From Lucinisca nassula (Eukaryota; Mollusca; Bivalvia; Lucinida; Lucinidae): a DNA stretch of 64,000 nucleotides. The notes beneath the pieces are model-generated. The model was not told the DNA's origin. It saw only the letters and a list, made by a program, of their open reading frames with translations, and searched no databases. A program made the position numbers and the translations under genes. Each line of letters starts with the position of its first letter. Position 1 is the stretch's first letter. This document shows, piece after piece, positions 30,236 through 40,431 of the stretch. The DNA is taken from contig OY757023.1 in assembly GCA_963580285.1 (NCBI GenBank), positions 90,111,108 to 90,175,107 on the forward strand, read 5' to 3'.

Positions 30236-30434
30236 TGCTATCGCCTAATACGTCGGCGTCCGTAAACTTCTCGTGACTTTTCGGCATCACGTGAATTGCG
30301 ACCCATTTACCGACCACTATGTACTGAATAACAACATCTTCATCTTCGAGAGACGGCGAAGATAAATACATGCATTCAGCCGGATGTGAAATTATGTTAA
30401 TAGAGTTCACCAGTCTCCGGTCAATTTGTTCGCA
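30236..30434 (-). CDS. Candidate exon of a minus-strand host gene
   Basis: 199 nt, 66 codons plus one base, open throughout and followed by a consensus donor (GCA|GTGAGT). It begins after TAG at 30435-30437, usable as a weak acceptor. Alternatively translation starts at the ATG at 30369-30371 and this is a first coding exon. The frame reads from EQIDRRLVNSINIISHPAEC through SSPSLEDEDVVIQYIVVGKW and AIHVMPKSHEKFTDADVLGD. It is CpG-rich (e.g. ACGTCGGCGTCCG on the plus strand) in an otherwise CpG-poor AT-rich region, as expected of conserved coding or promoter-proximal DNA. No domain recognised. It lies in the presumed intron between exons A and B of the + strand gene, so it would be a nested or overlapping gene. 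Confidence 0.5.
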
Positions 30435-30474
30435 CTATATCTGAGTCAATACTTTTGTGCAACAGTAAGGAAAT

Positions 30475-30717
30475 ATGGGTACCGTAATGATTTTAAGTCT
30501 TAGGACAAACAGGCCTAAGCAAACAGTGCAGACCCAGATCAGACTGCTCCTGAAGGAGCATTCTGATCAGAGTCTACACTGGTTGCCATTCCCATTTCAC
30601 TTTTTTTACTCCTTACTGGATCGTGGAAGAAATTGGTGAAAATTTTAGGAGAATTACAGCAAGTCCTCAAGGTGTCTGAATTTTTAGAAATTTTACAGTA
30701 TGTTATGGCATTCATGA
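30475..30717 (+). mobile_element. Family D MITE
   Basis: GGTACCGTAATGATTTTAAG, CAGGCCTAAGCAAACAGTG, hairpin GATCAGACTGCTCCTGAAGG..GAGCATTCTGATC, CTCCTTACTGGATCG, TTTTAGGAGAATTACAGC and AAGGTGTCTGAATTTTTAG. Ends near TTACAGTATG. Confidence 0.85.
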
Positions 30718-30973
30718 CATCAGGAAAACACGCTTTTATAATTTTGACCCCCTTGAACCCCACTTTTATATAGTGAAACTGGGGTTTGCAGGGGTAACCC
30801 TTTTCTTATTTCTGCTATAAAATATAGATTGTGGGTACTCGTTAGGTACTAATGTATACCCACAATCTATATTTTGAGCAGAAATAAGAAAAATATCAAT
30901 TTTTCATCTTAAAATTTTCATTTTTTCAGCGATAAAGGTTACAATGTATTTGTATAGGCATGTTTTCGTAATG
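30718..30973 (+). mobile_element. F2 MITE
   Basis: CATCAGGAAAACACGC start and GGCATGTTTTCGTAATG end, matching inverted termini. AACCCCACTTTTATATAG..AAACTGGGGTTTG is intact. The second hairpin lost its inner GAACCGCC part, leaving ATAGATTGTGGGTACTCGTT next to GTATACCCACAATCTAT. Confidence 0.82.
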
Positions 30974-31241
30974 AAACACTCTTGAAGGGTTTGTTTTATT
31001 TTTGTTGAATTCAGTTTTACTGCCTATAGTGGCTTATAATCAGTTGTAGCCAAAATGCAGAGTTCCCGAAGAAAAAAACAATACCTGTGTCCAGTTGTTC
31101 AAAGCGAGCTTTTTAGTGGTAAAATTGTTAACTGTTCCAGCTAGTACAATATCTAATAGTGTGTTTTTTTTCAGCAAAAATATAAGTATATTTGCCATAC
31201 TAAATGATCAAACTTTTAACAATACGCTGACTATCGATATA

Positions 31242-31656
31242 CAGTGAAATTCCGCTATTAACCCTTATCTTGCTGAATATTCATTTAAGCCACACCCATT
31301 TCTGTCTTTGAACCAATCAGATTACTTAATGTAATTTATTCCTACAAAATCATAAATTGAATGTCAAACAGTGTATATCCTGATCAGATGGCTTCTTCAG
31401 AAGCCATCTGATCTGGATCTACACTGTTTGCAAAGATAGGGGTTGTCGTGAACAGCAAAATAAGGGTTAAGACCCCCTAAAATTAAGACTAATTCTGCCC
31501 TAAAAACCTTACTTAGTAGGCTGCAGTTATTCATCCTTTGTGTTTTCTCCATGCAGTATCCTCTGGTCAGAGACCACCTTTGGGTCTGTTCAAAAGTGGT
31601 CTTAAAGACCACTTTTGAACAGTCCCAAAGGTGGTCTTGATATAGCAATTTTACTG
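31242..31656. mobile_element. Family I MITE (Tc1/pogo-like) split by T2
   Basis: Ends CAGTGAAATTCCGCTATTAA and TATAGCAATTTTACTG are inverted (CAGTRAAATT..). The interior palindrome runs GACCACCTTTGGGTCTGTTC..AAGTGGTCTTAAAGACCACTT..GAACAGTCCCAAAGGTGGTC. Preceded by TA. A related copy lies at 62460. Confidence 0.75.
31258..31470 (+). mobile_element. T2 MITE
   Basis: 213 bp, inserted at the TTAA of GCTATTAAGACC in family I. Near-consensus: TTAACCCTTATCTTGCTG, perfect hairpin GATCAGATGGCTTCTTCAG.., GGTTGTCGTGAACAGC, AAAATAAGGGTTAA. Confidence 0.92.
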
Positions 31657-31717
31657 ATGTTACTTTTGAACAACTGGCTCCCGACCTTTTTATCAGAACT
31701 AGGCTTCTCGCAGTAAA

Positions 31718-31946
31718 TTAACCCATTTAGTACCAGAAACCCCAAAACGGGTACCCTGGCAAACACTGCAGGCCCAGATCAGACGCCGCAGAACGCGGCG
31801 TCTGATCAGGGCCTCCACTGTTTGCTAAAAGTTCATTCATTTTCCAAATAAATTTTGATGAAAACACAACCTGACTCCCCTAAATTATGAAATGGACTCC
31901 AGCCATATATAAGGAGGAAGATTCCATTTGGTACAAAAAGGGTTAA
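31718..31946 (+). mobile_element. T1 MITE
   Basis: 229 bp, TTAA both ends, perfect hairpin GATCAGACGCCGCAGAACG..CGGCGTCTGATC. Ends 67 bp before the exon at 32014. Confidence 0.92.
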
Positions 31947-32013
31947 TACCTAAAGCATCGATTATGAATGATTAGTGCATTATGGTTTTGATATTCTTCA
32001 TTTCTGTCTGCAG

Positions 32014-32062
32014 GGGTCCTCCGCTGTTGACATGGCAAGTCCTCTTCCATCTACAGCTGCTG
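32014..32062 (+). CDS. Candidate internal exon (host gene, exon B)
   Basis: 49 nt between a strong acceptor (TTCATTTCTGTCTGCAG) and donor GTAAGTGTG. In the frame continuing from exon A it encodes GSSAVDMASPLPSTAA plus one base, so it ends in phase 1, which fits the start of exon C at 43801. The composition (Ser, Ala, Pro) suggests a low-complexity linker. Exon length is not a multiple of three, so skipping would change the frame. No family recognised. Confidence 0.6.
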
Positions 32063-32079
32063 GTAAGTGTGTATACGAT

Positions 32080-33430
32080 GCTAGGCCTCCATTGTCTGTC
32101 ATCTGTTCATCTGTCATATGTCAACCATTTTCAAATGCCTTCTTCTGAAACCACTGGGCCAATTTCAGTTACCTTTTGACAGTGGGGGTCACATGACAAA
32201 AAAAATGGCTGCCGTGCCCAAATATGGAAAATTTTCTTTTCCAGAATGACTTGGCCATTTGTATTGAAACTTGGTATGTTGCATTGGGTGACTGAGAACC
32301 ACCAGTTTTGCAAAAATAATGACCCTATGTTGACCTTGACCTATTTTACAGCAAGGTCAAATTTGGTTCCTTAGGCTTTTCCCAGGGTAAACCGATGCAA
32401 TGTTCGAAAATATTGTGGTCTACAACATGAGAGTATAGGTCAAGATCATTTGGCGATCTTGGCACGAGGTTGCATGGATTGTAGGTCCATCGACATGGCA
32501 GTATCTCATCAGGTTCTACACTCAGGCCTGTCTGTCTGAATACATAAGGTAAATCTGGAATATGCACCTCAGTCATTACTATATCAGAACTTGATTCATA
32601 TGTATTTAAAATTGCAAAATATGAATGTCAGTGAATGCCACGAGTATTTGGTCATTTGGGGACCTTGGCTCAAGGTTGCTTGGTTAGCTGGTCCATTGAC
32701 ATTTCAAAGGACATATTCTCTGAAGCAGCTAGGCCACTAGCTAGTGTGGGGGGTGGACAAAACTTTGAAATAATGGTCCAGGTCATGCCCAAGATGACTG
32801 GCATGCCCAGATGTGGTAAAAATGTTATAAAAAAATCTTCTGCAGAACCACTGGGCCATTTGTCTTGGAACTTGGTATGAAGCCCTAGGTGACCAGGTTT
32901 TGCAAAAATGATGACACGTTGTTGACCTTGGCCTGTTTTATGGCAAGGTCAAATTTAGTTCCTTATGCTTTTCAGTGGGAAAGAGGTAAAACAATTCATT
33001 TTTCGATTGATTGATTGATTATTTGTGGTTTTATGACGTGTTAACACTTGTGGACCATTTTGTTTCATCTCCCAGAGAAAGAAGAGAATTAGTAGAGGAG
33101 ATAAAAGTGAGGGACAGAGGAGAAAGAGGAAAATGAATGGCAGTGTTGAAACAGAAAAATACCTAAACTCCCCCTTTGCCCTTACTTGCTACAAGGACAG
33201 CAGGCATTGCTCAACTGTAATCCAAAATCAGTTGGATGCCCCAGTGATGCAAGATACATGACACCTTTGCCGCACAGCAGCCACCACCATGCATTTTTCG
33301 AAAAAATATTGTGATCTGTGACAAGAGAGTAGCTACTAAATCAATGAATGGTATGGGTCAGGGTCATTTGGCGACCTTTGCATGAGGTCGCATAGATTGC
33401 AGGTCCATTGACATCGCACCATCTCATCCA
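32080..33430 (+). mobile_element. Helitron-like tandem array, degraded
   Basis: Diverged units containing CTTCTTCTGAAACCACTGGG, CACATGAC, AATGGCTGCCGTGCCC, TGACCTTGACCTATTTTA and CAAGGTCAAATTTGGTTCC. The unit resembles that of 36084-38377. Interrupted by SINE-K. The 5' and 3' ends are not identifiable. Confidence 0.65.
33007..33291 (-). mobile_element. SINE-K with target duplication
   Basis: 285 bp, reverse-oriented, (ATTG)n tail at left (GATTGATTGATTGATTATTT) and head at ~33280. 10-bp duplication CATTTTTCGA at 32997-33006 and 33292-33301. The sequence on both sides joins into the Helitron-like unit. Only copy of this family in the window. A tRNA or 5S origin is not evident. Confidence 0.75.
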
Positions 33431-33673
33431 GGGGCCAGTTGTTCAAAGCATCGTTAGCTTAACGCGCTCGTTAGTGAACATATTGTTAACTCTTCTAGCA
33501 AGTACAATAACATAAATTTTGGTATTTTTGCTGAAAAAATGTGAGCAGTTTTTGCGTCCGCAAAAGCTGCTCACATTTTTTGTCAAAAATTTCAGCATAT
33601 TTGCCATATTTAATGATCAAAGTTTTAACGATATGTTAACTAACGACGTCGTTAGTTTTGAACAACTGGCCCC
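33431..33673. mobile_element. Family H MITE
   Basis: 243 bp, GGGGCCAGTTGTTCAAAGC to TTTTGAACAACTGGCCCC. Centre palindrome AATGTGAGCAG..TTTTTGCGTCCGCAAAAG..CTGCTCACATTTT. It splits the Helitron-like unit CATCTCATCCAGG | GGTCTTCACTG. Confidence 0.88.
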
Positions 33674-34149
33674 TGGGGTCTTCACTGTTTGCTCAGGCCT
33701 GTCTGTCCAAATACTTACAATAAATACGGTATCTGCACCTCAATTATTCCTCTATTATAATTTTAGACCATGATTATGCATTAAAATTGCAAATTATATA
33801 ATACTTGTTTACTATGAAAAAAATCTCTTTTTTGTCTTATTAGCATACCATAAACTTCTTTAATTTTGTTAAGATTTCTGCCCACAAACAATCGCAGTAG
33901 ATAGAATCACACCACTTTTAAGGAGCAGTCTGACCATCTGCAGGCAGTACATCCCCCCCCAATAAAAAAACCAGATGAGTTTGATTTGGCAAGATTGAGA
34001 GTACAGGCCAGTTTACAATACAGAAATATATTAGAAATTTTACCACCAAAACTGAAAAATTGATTGTTTTTTTCTTTTGTTTCAGATAAAAAATCTTAAT
34101 AATTATCTTTCTTTCTTTCTTTTTTTTTTCAGATAAAAAATTCTAGTAT
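33674..34149. other. No supported gene; pyrimidine tracts
   Basis: Contains part of the Helitron-like unit to ~33760, then AT-rich sequence with CTTTCTTTCTTTCTTTTTTT and two TTTCAGATAAAAAA copies. These look like splice acceptors but are followed by stops in all frames. Confidence 0.35.
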
Positions 34150-34400
34150 TTCTCATATTTCTGCTTAAAACATAGATTGTGGGTACTCAGTAGAACCCCC
34201 TCAGCAAGGCGGATCTAATGAGTGTTCACAAGCAATTCTAATGAGTACCCACAATCTATTTTAAGCAGCTGAGGCAGTTCTAAGGAATACCCACAATCTG
34301 TGTTTTATGCAGAAGTAAGAAAAATAATGTTTATCCCAGTTTTTTACCTAATAAAAGTAGGGCTCGAGGGGGTAAAAATTATACAAGCATTGTCTATTTT
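34150..34400 (-). mobile_element. F2 MITE, rearranged
   Basis: Three versions of the ACCCACAATCT arm (34170, 34240, 34285) with decayed GAACCGCC cores show local duplication. The right part has AGAAGTAAGAAAAATAATG and AAAGTAGGGCTCGAGGGGGT. Confidence 0.65.
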
Positions 34401-34468
34401 TTGTCAATCATCCCAAAGTTGTATATATGAGAATCCTTATTCTTCAAATTTCCATGTGACTAATAATG

Positions 34469-34706
34469 TTAACCCATTCTGTACCGGAAACTCCAAAACA
34501 GGTACCCTGGCAAACAGTGCAGACCCAGATCAGATGCAGCAGAATGTGGCATCTGATCAGGGCCTACACTATTTGCACTATTTGCAAATAGTTCAATCAT
34601 TTTCCTAATAAATTTGGAAGAAAACACAACCTGAAACCCCTTAGTTTTGAAATGAACTCATGCTATTTATAACATGGAAGAATCCATTTGGTACAAAAAG
34701 GATTAA
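34469..34706 (+). mobile_element. T1 MITE
   Basis: TTAACCCATTCTGTACCGG to GGTACAAAAAGGATTAA. The hairpin is retained with a short duplication of CACTATTTGC at its right arm. Confidence 0.88.
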
Positions 34707-34725
34707 ACTGTATACAGCTGTTATT

Positions 34726-34888
34726 GAGTGAGTGAGTTTTTGGGTTTTACGTCCCACCAACAGCTAAGGTCATACGGAGACGGGCCTCGGTTTAAAGACT
34801 CATCCGAAAGTCTGGAGAAGCCCGGGATCGATCCTGTGATCCCTGGTTTACAAGGCGAGTAGCGTAACCACTACACCACGGAGGCTTC
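34726..34888 (-). mobile_element. SINE-B, full length, with target duplication
   Basis: 163 bp, tail GAGTGAGTGAGTTTTTGGG at left, GCCTCCGTGGTGTAGTGG-type head at right (reverse). 15-bp duplication TATACAGCTGTTATT at 34711-34725 and 34889-34903. Confidence 0.93.
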
Positions 34889-35039
34889 TATACAGCTGTT
34901 ATTAGGGTATTTACAGCAGTAGGAAAATTAACATAAAGTTAATGATTTGTCATGATCAGTGGACTGCAAATTAGCAGCATTTTACAGTGCAGAAAACAAT
35001 ATAAATCAAAGAAAAATTACTAGTATGTAAATATTTGGG

Positions 35040-35600
35040 TCCTGTTGTTTAAATGTGTTAAGGTACCGTCAAATATGTCATAAAAGCTACCATAATGATC
35101 CTAAAGCCGGCCTCGGTAGCTCATTCAGGTGATGCGTCTGACTGGTGATCAGCAGGTTGTAGGTTCTATAGCTGCCGGGGTCGGCAATATTCTTTCGTGG
35201 AGATTGATCATGAAATCTCTTCTAGGGTCATTCTCTCCCTTCTGCTGATTTTAGAAGGGCAGTTGTCAGTTTCTGGCGAAAGAATGTGTACTGTACTGGT
35301 TAACCGCGTAGATATAAGTCTGCCCAGGAAAAGTGTGGATAGGTAAACTGATTGGCTCAAAATGACCTAAAGTGTTGACTTGGCCGTTAAACTCCAATAC
35401 AAACAAATAATGATCCTAAGTATTGGCACTGATAGGCCTAAGTGCAGACCCAGATCAGACTGCTCCTGAAGGAACAGTCTGATCAGGGTCTACACTGTTT
35501 GCCATTCTGTCTGCACCTTTTGGACTCCTTGCTGGATCAGGAAACAAATTTTTAAAAATGTTTGGAGAATTACAGCAAGTCCTTAAGGTGTCTGAATTAT
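35040..35600 (+). mobile_element. Family D MITE split by SINE-C
   Basis: AGGTACCGTCAAATATGTC, CTACCATAATGATCCTAA, then SINE-C, then AAGTATTGGCACTGATAGGC, hairpin GATCAGACTGCTCCTGAAGG..CAGTCTGATC and CCTTAAGGTGTCTGAATTAT. Confidence 0.82.
35105..35406 (+). mobile_element. SINE-C, full length, with target duplication
   Basis: 302 bp, tRNA-like head GCCGGCCTCGGTAGCTCA with A box TAGCTCATTCAGG and B-box-like GTAGGTTCTATAGC, body TTTCGTGGAGATTGATCATG, tail AAACTCCAATACAAACAAA. 13-bp duplication ATAATGATCCTAA at 35092-35104 and 35407-35419. Reference copy for the family. Confidence 0.93.
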
Positions 35601-35801
35601 TTACCCTTGTCCTGCTGAATATTTAAATATGTCACACCTACTACTGATTATCAGCCAATCAGATTACTTGATGCAAAATTATTGCAACAAATTGGATGGC
35701 AAACAGTGAAGATCCTGATCAGATGGCTTCAGAAGCCATCTGATTGGATCTACATTGTTTCAAAGATAAGGCATATCCTGGCTCAGCTGGACAAGGGTTA
35801 A
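35600..35801 (+). mobile_element. T2b MITE
   Basis: TTTACCCTTGTCCTGCTG to AGCTGGACAAGGGTTAA. The hairpin loop is shortened (GATGGCTTCAGAAGCCATC) and the left arm reads CAAACAGTGAAGATCC. Confidence 0.8.
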
Positions 35802-35805
35802 GATA

Positions 35806-35900
35806 TTAACCCTTGTCCTGCTAATCCCGGATATGCCTTATCTTTGAAACAATGTAGATCCAGATCAGAATGATGGCTTCTGACGAAGCCATCTGATCAG
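35806..35900 (-). mobile_element. T2b MITE, half
   Basis: TTAACCCTTGTCCTGCTAAT, CGGATATGCCTTATC, hairpin GATCAGAATGATGGCTTC..GAAGCCATCTGATCAG, then stops. Nearly abuts the previous T2b (four bases, GATA, lie between the two TTAA sites). Confidence 0.75.
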
Positions 35901-36025
35901 GCAGCAGGCCTTGAGATGTCATTTCATCTCAATGTCGGGTAAAAGTCCCATAAAAATGGAAGCAATATCTCCAAATATTACTTTTATAGTGTTGATGGGG
36001 ATGTAAAACCTCAATTCAAACAAAC
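35901..36025 (+). mobile_element. SINE-A 3' fragment
   Basis: CAGGCCTTGAGATGTCATTT to AAACCTCAATTCAAACAAAC. Begins where the T2b half ends. Confidence 0.75.
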
Positions 36026-36083
36026 TGACAGCACTGATGGATAGATTGGCTCTAGGATTAACCTGGGAAAGGCCTTAGACCTT

Positions 36084-38377
36084 TTAGCTCACCTGAACCA
36101 AAGGCTCACTGGTGAGCTTATAGTGTGGCAAGAGTCTTTTGTGTGTCTATTGCCTGTCTGTCTGCCAACATTTTCAAACATCTTCTCTGCCCAAACCACT
36201 GGGCAGATTGAAGTCAAATTTCATGTGGAGCATCCATGATATGGGGGAACCATAGTTTGTTTGCAAAGTCCAGGTCACATGACCAAGATGGCTGCAATGT
36301 CCATATAAGGCAAAAACCTTTCAAAAATCTTGTTCTCAGGAACCAGTGGGCCAGTGTCATGAAACTTGGTATATAGCATTGGGAACTCGGGGCCCAGAAT
36401 AGTTTGTTCAACTGATGACTCTCAGATGATCTTGACCTATTTTACGTCAAATTGGGTCATATGGGCTTTGTATGGAAACAAGTCAAAACTGAGCATTTTT
36501 GGGGAACTATTGCAGCCTGTGATCTCAAAATTGGTAGATGCAGTAAGCTAAATGACTGGATGTAGCTACAGAAGTATTTAAGGTCAAGGTCATTCTTTGA
36601 CCTTGGTGCAAGGTCATTCAGATATGAAAATACTTGTTTTTTACAGAAACCACTTGGCCATTTGTAACCAAATTTCATATGAAAGCCTTTAGGAACAAGG
36701 AAATGAAAATGGATTGATTACCACTAATTTGAGTTTGGTCACTTGACCAAGATGGCTGCCATGCCCATAATATAAGGTAAAAACCCTTCAAAATGTCATG
36801 AAACTTGGTATATAGCATTTGGGACTGGGGCCCATCATGGTTTGTTCAAATGATGACCCTCAGATGACCTGGACCTATTTTACGCCAAGCCCAAGGTCAA
36901 ATTTGGTCTCATAGACTGTTTGGTAAAAAGACAAAAATGGGTATTTTTGGGAAAGTATTGCAGCCTGTGATCTGAAAATTGGTAGATGCATGTAGCTTAA
37001 TGAGTACATGAAACTGAATGAGATTCAAGGTCAAGGTCATTCTTTGACCTTGGCCCACCGAGTGATTTAGATGAAAATTTAAACTTATTTTTCTCAGCAA
37101 GCACTGGGTCATTTGTAACCAAATTTCATATAAGCGCCTTTAGGAACAAGGAAATGACAATTAATTAAAATGAACTTCCAAGTTCACATGGCCCAGATGG
37201 CCAACATGCCCATATAAGGTAAAAACCCTTCAAAAATCTTCTCCTGAACCCGAGGGCCGATTATCATGAAACTTGGTATATGGCATTGGTAACTCGGGCT
37301 CATTATAATTTGTTCAAATGATGACACTCAGATGACCTTGACCTATTTTAAGCCAAGGTCTAATTTGGTCACAGACTTTTATATAGGAAAAAGTCAAAAC
37401 TGTCTATTTTTCGGAAATTATTATCCGATGACAGCCTCTGATCTGCAAACTGGTAGATGCAGTTAGCTAAATGTGTGGATGAAAGTACATGAGTATTCAT
37501 TCATGCATGCAGCATCCTGGACTCAAACCCTACCAAGTTTGTTCACATGATGAGCTTTAATTGATCTTGACCTTTTTTATGTCAAGGTCAAATTTGGTCA
37601 CTTAGATATTTGATGGAAAATAGGCAAAACGTTGGATATTTCTGATTGCTTGGTAGCCATAGGCATCAGAAATGATATTTACAGGCAGCTGAATGGAAGT
37701 TTATCAATTCAAGGTCAAGGTCATTTACTGACCTTTGTCCTGGATGCCTCAGATTCAGTTTTTTCTTATCTTCTTCTCCACTTAAACTGGTGGGTTGATT
37801 GAAACTAAATTACACATGGAGCCTCTATGGTTAGGGGAAATGAGACTAGGTCACATGACCAATATGGCCACCATGCTCATACATGGTAAATAACTTTAAA
37901 AATTTTCTCAGGAACCAAGTGGCCACTGACCTTGAATTAATTTGGTGTGTAGCATCAGGGACTTGGGCCCTACTAATTGTTCAAATGATGACCTTTGGTT
38001 GACCTTGACCTGTTAAACTTCAAGGTCAAATTTGGTCACTTAGACATTTGCATGGAAAAAAGGCAAGACAGTGGATTTTACTGATTGCATGGTAGCCTGT
38101 CGCATCAGAAATATTATTTGGAATCAGTTGAATGGTGGTTAAAAGTTCCAAAGGTCAAGGTCATTATTTAACCTTCGTTTTGGATGACTCAGGTTCAGTA
38201 TTTTTATCTTCTCCACTAAAACTGCTGGGTTGATTGAAAAAGTCCCACAAAATTGGAAGCAACGTCTCCAAAATGGCATTTACAGTGTTGACGGGGATGT
38301 TAAACCTCAAATCAAACAAAACAAACCAAATTACATGAAAAGCTTCTATGGGATGAGGCAATGAAATGCTTATAAAC
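36084..38377 (+). mobile_element. Helitron-like element with ~450-bp tandem units
   Basis: 5' end TTAGCTCACCTGAACC..GGCTCACTGGTGAGC hairpin, then GTCTGTCTGCC tract. About four long units with CAAACCACTGGGCAGATTG, AATTTCATGTGGAGC, CACATGACCAAGATGGC, CATGAAACTTGGTATATAGC and GGTCAAGGTCATTCTTTGACC. SINE-A fragments disrupt its 3' part and no terminal hairpin is seen. The internal words suggest each 450-bp unit arose from three ~150-bp subunits. Confidence 0.7.
38237..38332 (+). mobile_element. SINE-A 3' fragment within the Helitron-like unit
   Basis: AAAAGTCCCACAAAATTGGA to CAAATCAAACAAAACAAA. Host sequence GGTTGATTGAAA | CCAAATTACATGAAAAGC continues on both sides. Confidence 0.8.
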
Positions 38378-38501
38378 CCTGTTGCTGTCATTGGTGGACA
38401 GGGCTTGAGATGTCATTTCATCTCGGTGTCAGGTAAAAGTCCCACAAAATGACCTATACCGTGTTGGCGGGGATGTTACACCTCAAATCAAACAAACAAA
38501 C
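38378..38501 (+). mobile_element. SINE-A 3' fragment
   Basis: CATTGGTGGACAGGGCTTGA to CAAATCAAACAAACAAACAA, with an internal deletion after GTCCCACAAAA. Confidence 0.75.
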
Positions 38502-38552
38502 AAGTGTATACATGATTTTCCCAGTGTTTGCTCTGACTGTATTAATTTCACA

Positions 38553-38850
38553 TGCATTAAGATAAAACATCCATGTGACAATGCATTTTTTCCATATCTC
38601 CAAAATATTGACTTTACATCATGCATTCTTTCATATCTCTTCTGATGAAAATTTGTGATATGTTTCTTATTTTTACCCAAAACATAGGTTGTGGGTGCTC
38701 TTTAGAACCGCCACATTGTGGCGGTTCTAAAGAGCACCCACAACCTGTCATAAAGCAGGAATTAGAAAAATAATGTATACCTATATAAACTCCAGTTTTC
38801 TTTATATAAAGTTAGATTTAGAGGGGTGTTGATTTCATGATGGGATGTCA
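38553..38850 (-). mobile_element. F1 MITE
   Basis: CATTAAGATAAAACATCC end, CCATATCTCCAAAATATTG, perfect hairpin GTTGTGGGTGCTCTTTAGAA..CCGCCACATTGTGGCGG..TTCTAAAGAGCACCCACAAC. The loop TCATTGA is replaced by ACATTGT with compensating changes. Confidence 0.82.
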
Positions 38851-38872
38851 AGCCCTATTTTCTTTAAAAAAT

Positions 38873-39097
38873 GAGCCAGCGCATGACAAAACCTACAATA
38901 AGACATGTGCGCCAAACGAAGACTCAGATCAGCCTGAGCATCAGCGCAGTCTGATCAGTCTTCGTTGTGAGCTTGGGCTCAATGCTCCTTCATGCAGCAA
39001 GAGAAGTCTCTGGTTAGACTATATGGATGTGCAGGCTGCATGATCTGAGTCTTCGTGGCGCACATGTCTTATTGTAGGTTTTGTCATGCACTGGCTC
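38873..39097. mobile_element. MITE L with ~57-bp inverted arms
   Basis: GAGCCAGCGCATGACAAAAC..CTACAATAAGACATGTGCGC at left and GCGCACATGTCTTATTGTAG..GTTTTGTCATGCACTGGCTC at right. Inside, GACTCAGATCAGCCTGAGC / GCGCAGTCTGATCAGTCTTC forms another hairpin. Possible AAAT target duplication. Confidence 0.85.
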
Positions 39098-40050
39098 AAA
39101 TAATTCATAAAAATTGGATTGTCATCTGCTATAGAATTTTCTGCAGCATTTGAAGGGATAACTCAATGCATTTAGGCGCAGGCTTGTATTTCTGGGTTTG
39201 GTTGGGTAATGGATACAAAATTTGTAGGTCGCCTTATGCATGCATGCTTGCATGCAGTGTGCAACAATGTGCATAGTCTATTTATAACTGCTGCAAAAAT
39301 CAATGACTCATTGCCCCCAAGTGCAGCAAAAACTGTCTTCTCTTACGTTACTGTTTACCGGCTGCAGATAATGCACATTGATTTTTTTCTTACAAACAAA
39401 ATCTTGCAAATGGGAATCACCATAAAAAACGTCTGCTGCAAGAAAATGTCAACATCCTGTTTTGGACTGGGTCACTAGAATTATGTTATGTTTATGCAGT
39501 TTATGAATGGAGTAAATAAAACACCTACTAAGATTATGGACTTGGAACCAGCTGGGGGAGGTGGGTATTGACTGATCAGGGTTTGTATGGTACATTTGAA
39601 TGCCTTTAGATAAGATGTTTTCACACTATTCAGTATTGAGTTCTATACAAGTTCTATCTTTATATAAAAACTTGTTTTGTGCTGTGTGCATTTGAGCACA
39701 TACCAATACTTTTTCAAAAAGTTTGACACCAATTAACCCTAAAGACACAGAGAAAAACTATATCTGAAAATGCTGTCTGCTTAATATGTTGAATTTTTGT
39801 TTTTGCAAACTTTTTAAAAATATTTTTGCATACAGGTAGACTAGCTACTAGTCGGATATCATATTTAAAGTTAATAAGTAATATTCTTCTATATTTATTC
39901 TTTTTACTTCTTTGTCACCCTCTGATAGCAACTTATTTTATCTTGGGAAGATGTCTGAGACAAGATTAAAGTCTAACAAGGTTTCATATTTGATAAAAAC
40001 AAACATGAAGCTTGGTCATTGGTCAATATGACATCAAGGTCTAGGAGCTA
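39098..40050. other. No recognised feature
   Basis: About 950 bp of AT-rich, apparently unique sequence. An 89-codon open frame at 39209-39478 shows no domain and no splice context. Confidence 0.35.
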
Positions 40051-40054
40051 GACT

Positions 40055-40130
40055 AGCATACAGGCAAACAGTGTGGGCCCAGATTGTAGGAGTAGTCTGA
40101 TCTGGGTCCACACTGTTTCCACAAAAAAAT
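40055..40130. mobile_element. Hairpin-cassette fragment
   Basis: GGCAAACAGTGTGGGCCCAG / TTGTAGGAGTAGTCTGATC / TGGGTCCACACTGTTT: same arms, decayed centre. Confidence 0.6.
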
Positions 40131-40278
40131 TTTAAGGTAACCGTCAGACGACAAAGCAGAAGACAATTGTTGTGATTGGCATTTTATGGGTAAAAGTTCA
40201 AGATCAAATTTCTAGATACCTGATTTACCTGGCAGAATACGGCATCTCATAGTTGTAAATTTTACTTGTTCATATTTA

Positions 40279-40428
40279 AGAACCTATTGGTTTCATTGGG
40301 CGGCAGGGCTTGAGATGTCATTTCATCTCAATGTTGGGTAAAAGTCCCACAAAATTGGAATTGACGTCTCCAAAATGACCGTTACAGTGTTGACGGGGAT
40401 GATAAACCTCAATTCAAACAAAAAAAAA
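40279..40428 (+). mobile_element. SINE-A 3' half
   Basis: CTATTGGTTTCATTGGGCGG, CAGGGCTTGAGATGTC, AAAGTCCCACAAAATTGG and AACCTCAATTCAAAC tail. Confidence 0.8.
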
Positions 40429-40431
40429 CAA

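Larger units (their letters stand above)
31087..31681. mobile_element. Family H MITE hosting two nested insertions
   Basis: TGTCCAGTTGTTCAAAGC at left and TTTTGAACAACTGGCTCC at right are the H termini. The element continues as TTTGCCATACTAAATGATC before family I begins at 31242, then resumes after 31656. Confidence 0.75.

Noticed and set aside
34080..34140. Two strong acceptor-like TTTCAG sites
   Set aside because: Followed by stops in all frames within a few codons and no donor nearby.
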